From the NCBI GenBank assembly GCA_963823525.1, contig CAWGLW010000006.1, positions 1,674,001-1,738,000 of the forward strand: a DNA stretch of 64,000 nucleotides. Reading direction: 5' to 3'. Made by a program: the position numbers and the translations under genes. Below are positions 61,507 through 64,000 of the stretch, one piece after another (within the stretch, counting starts at the first letter, position 1; every line of letters begins with the position of its first letter). The notes beneath the pieces were generated by a model that searched no databases, was not told the DNA's origin, and was given only the letters and a program-made list of their open reading frames with translations. The stretch comes from CAWGLW01 sp963823525. GTDB taxonomy: Bacteria > Pseudomonadota > Gammaproteobacteria > Steroidobacterales > Steroidobacteraceae.

Positions 61507-61533
61507 TTAGCAGCCAACGCGGGGGAGTGCTAA
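61507..61533 (+). promoter_or_regulatory. CIRCE operator (HrcA binding site)
   Basis: TTAGCAGCC-N9-GAGTGCTAA. The consensus is TTAGCACTC-N9-GAGTGCTAA, so the right arm is perfect and the left arm differs at two positions, with exact 9-base spacing. It lies 48 bases before the groES ATG and just after the sigma-32-like promoter. Confidence 0.87.
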
Positions 61534-61581
61534 CACTGCCCCGATTCTCAGTGGCTGACCAAACATAACGGAGTTTGCAGC

Positions 61582-61884
61582 ATGGCTCATAAATTGAAGA
61601 TTCGTCCGCTTCATGACCGCGTAATCATCCAGCGGCTCGAGGCAGAACAGAAGTCCCCTGGCGGCATCGTGATCCCTGACAGCGCGGCTGAGAAGCCGAT
61701 TCGCGGCAAGGTCGTGGCCGTTGGAAAGGGCAAGATTCTTGAAAGTGGCGATGTCCGTGGACTCGACGTCAAGGTCGGTGACATGGTGCTTTTTGGCAAG
61801 TACAGCGGCACCGAGGTGAAGGTCGATGACCAGGACTACCTCGTCATGCGTGAAGAAGACGTGATGGCGGTCGTCGAGGGCTAA
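61582..61884 (+). CDS. groES: Co-chaperonin GroES
   Basis: A 100-residue Hsp10 subunit. KIRPLHDRVIIQRLEAEQKSPGGIVIP holds the core and the start of the mobile loop that docks on GroEL, and GKYSGTEVKVDDQDYLVMREEDVMAVVE closes the barrel. With GroEL it forms the folding chamber. The ATG at 61582 has a purine-rich GGAG upstream. It begins the groES-groEL operon, 47 bases before groEL, controlled by the upstream heat-shock promoter and CIRCE. Confidence 0.97.
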   Translation: MAHKLKIRPLHDRVIIQRLEAEQKSPGGIVIPDSAAEKPIRGKVVAVGKGKILESGDVRGLDVKVGDMVLFGKYSGTEVKVDDQDYLVMREEDVMAVVEG

Positions 61885-61931
61885 CTGCCCAACGCCTCCC
61901 CGCAACCCAATGAATTTCGGAGATATCTGCA

Positions 61932-63590
<1,659 letters not shown>

Positions 63591-63613
63591 ACCGTCTGCA
63601 TCCGAGACTGAAC

Positions 63614-63644
63614 AGAAAGCCCCGCTCTGCGGGGCTTTCTTTTT
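63614..63644 (+). terminator. Rho-independent terminator of groESL
   Basis: A 12-bp stem AGAAAGCCCCGC / GCGGGGCTTTCT with a TCT loop, followed by a T-run, 24 bases after the groEL stop. Confidence 0.95.
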
Positions 63645-63665
63645 GATCGGTGTACCCACTTCTGT

Positions 63666-63878
63666 TTACCCATCGCGTTGGCCGGCGGGCGTCCTGCCCG
63701 GCCGCAGCCGTTCCTCGCGGCGTATCCGCAGGGCCGTATAGCCGATGAATCCACCCACGACCGCGACCATCGCAGCCATCAGTACAGCCAGCGCGGGGCC
63801 GAAGCGCCAGGCCTCGTACAATCCCCAGGCGACGCCGACTGGCGTTGTCACAAGAAGAATCGGACCGGCGATGCGCAT
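63666..63878 (-). CDS. Small membrane protein of unknown function
   Basis: A 70-residue protein with two probable transmembrane segments: GPILLVTTPVGVAWGLYEAW and LAVLMAAMVAVVGGFIGYTAL. The C-terminal tail is basic (RIRREERLRPGRTPAGQRDG), so it is likely cytoplasmic. Unrecognised. It lies 12 bases after the stop of the gene that enters from the right edge, so both are likely in one transcript. Confidence 0.62.
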   Translation of the reverse strand: MRIAGPILLVTTPVGVAWGLYEAWRFGPALAVLMAAMVAVVGGFIGYTALRIRREERLRPGRTPAGQRDG

Positions 63879-63890
63879 CGTCGTAAGGCG

Positions 63891-64000
63891 CTACCGACGG
63901 CTCATGCGATTCCAGGCGCTCGGTGGCATCGCATCAAAGAACATCTGGATCCGGTGCAGTAGCTGGTTGCGGTCTGCCCATTCAACCTGTTCCCGCAGGC
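63891..64000 (-). CDS. C-terminal end of an unknown gene (runs off right edge)
   Basis: The last 36 codons of an open frame: ends LLHRIQMFFDAMPPSAWNRM and then SRR before TAG at 63893-63891. Amphipathic helical composition suggests a real protein, but the rest is outside the window and the family cannot be named. It precedes the small membrane gene on the minus strand. Confidence 0.55.
   Translation of the reverse strand, partial: LREQVEWADRNQLLHRIQMFFDAMPPSAWNRMSRR

Overview
The window is about 64 kb of GC-rich chromosomal DNA from a gammaproteobacterium. This follows from gene content and order: divergent rhlB and trxA followed by rho, dusB-fis, purHD, accBC next to prmA, plsB, greB, a cysQ/yrfG/DUF3301 cluster and groESL. 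Homospermidine synthase, the Fis and DUF3426 versions and the high GC suggest a deep-branching environmental lineage rather than an enteric; no species can be named. I saw no rRNA, tRNA or CRISPR array.

Layout. 1-2.5 kb: catabolic or accessory genes on the minus strand (HpcH/HpaI aldolase cut by the window edge, a decayed aldehyde dehydrogenase remnant, an APH-like phosphotransferase, a histidine phosphatase). 3-9.8 kb: two co-translated unknown genes, a Nudix hydrolase, a UvrD-like helicase, two glycine-tailed RRM proteins and a half-size TMEM165/GDT1 transporter. 9.8-16 kb: polyamine genes (speA, homospermidine synthase), a sulfurtransferase, a GST, a GFA-like protein and greB. 16-25.6 kb: cell-envelope genes (M13 peptidase, LemA, two TPM proteins, L,D-transpeptidase), a Rieske oxygenase coupled to a rhomboid protease, and a DMT exporter. 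25.7-34 kb: a solitary contractile tail-sheath homologue overlapping tail-to-tail with a fused 5-oxoprolinase/hydantoinase, an alkyltransferase-like protein, a small alpha/beta hydrolase and an anaerobic sulfatase maturase without a sulfatase. 34.1-37 kb: a scar made by an internally deleted IS21-family element, with a 5'-truncated, frameshifted patatin gene on one side and a minus-strand gene fragment on the other.

37-49 kb is mostly core: plsB behind a methyltransferase, arfB, an MscS channel, cysQ, yrfG, rhlB, trxA and rho. 49-61.4 kb is a run of twelve minus-strand genes (cutA, dsbD, a TlpA-like thioredoxin, aroQ, accB, accC, prmA, a zinc-ribbon/DUF3426 protein, dusB, fis, purH, purD) that joins periplasmic redox, shikimate, fatty-acid, translation and purine functions. 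The last 2.5 kb is groESL, preceded by a sigma-32-like promoter and a CIRCE operator and closed by a strong terminator.

The most unusual item is the lone sheath gene at 25.7-27.5 kb: both diagnostic sheath regions are present, but no tube, baseplate, ATPase or other phage or injection-system gene lies anywhere in the window. Other points of interest are the in-frame istA-istB fusion, the duplicated DsbD alpha domain, the RG-rich extension on Rho and the dual heat-shock control of groESL.
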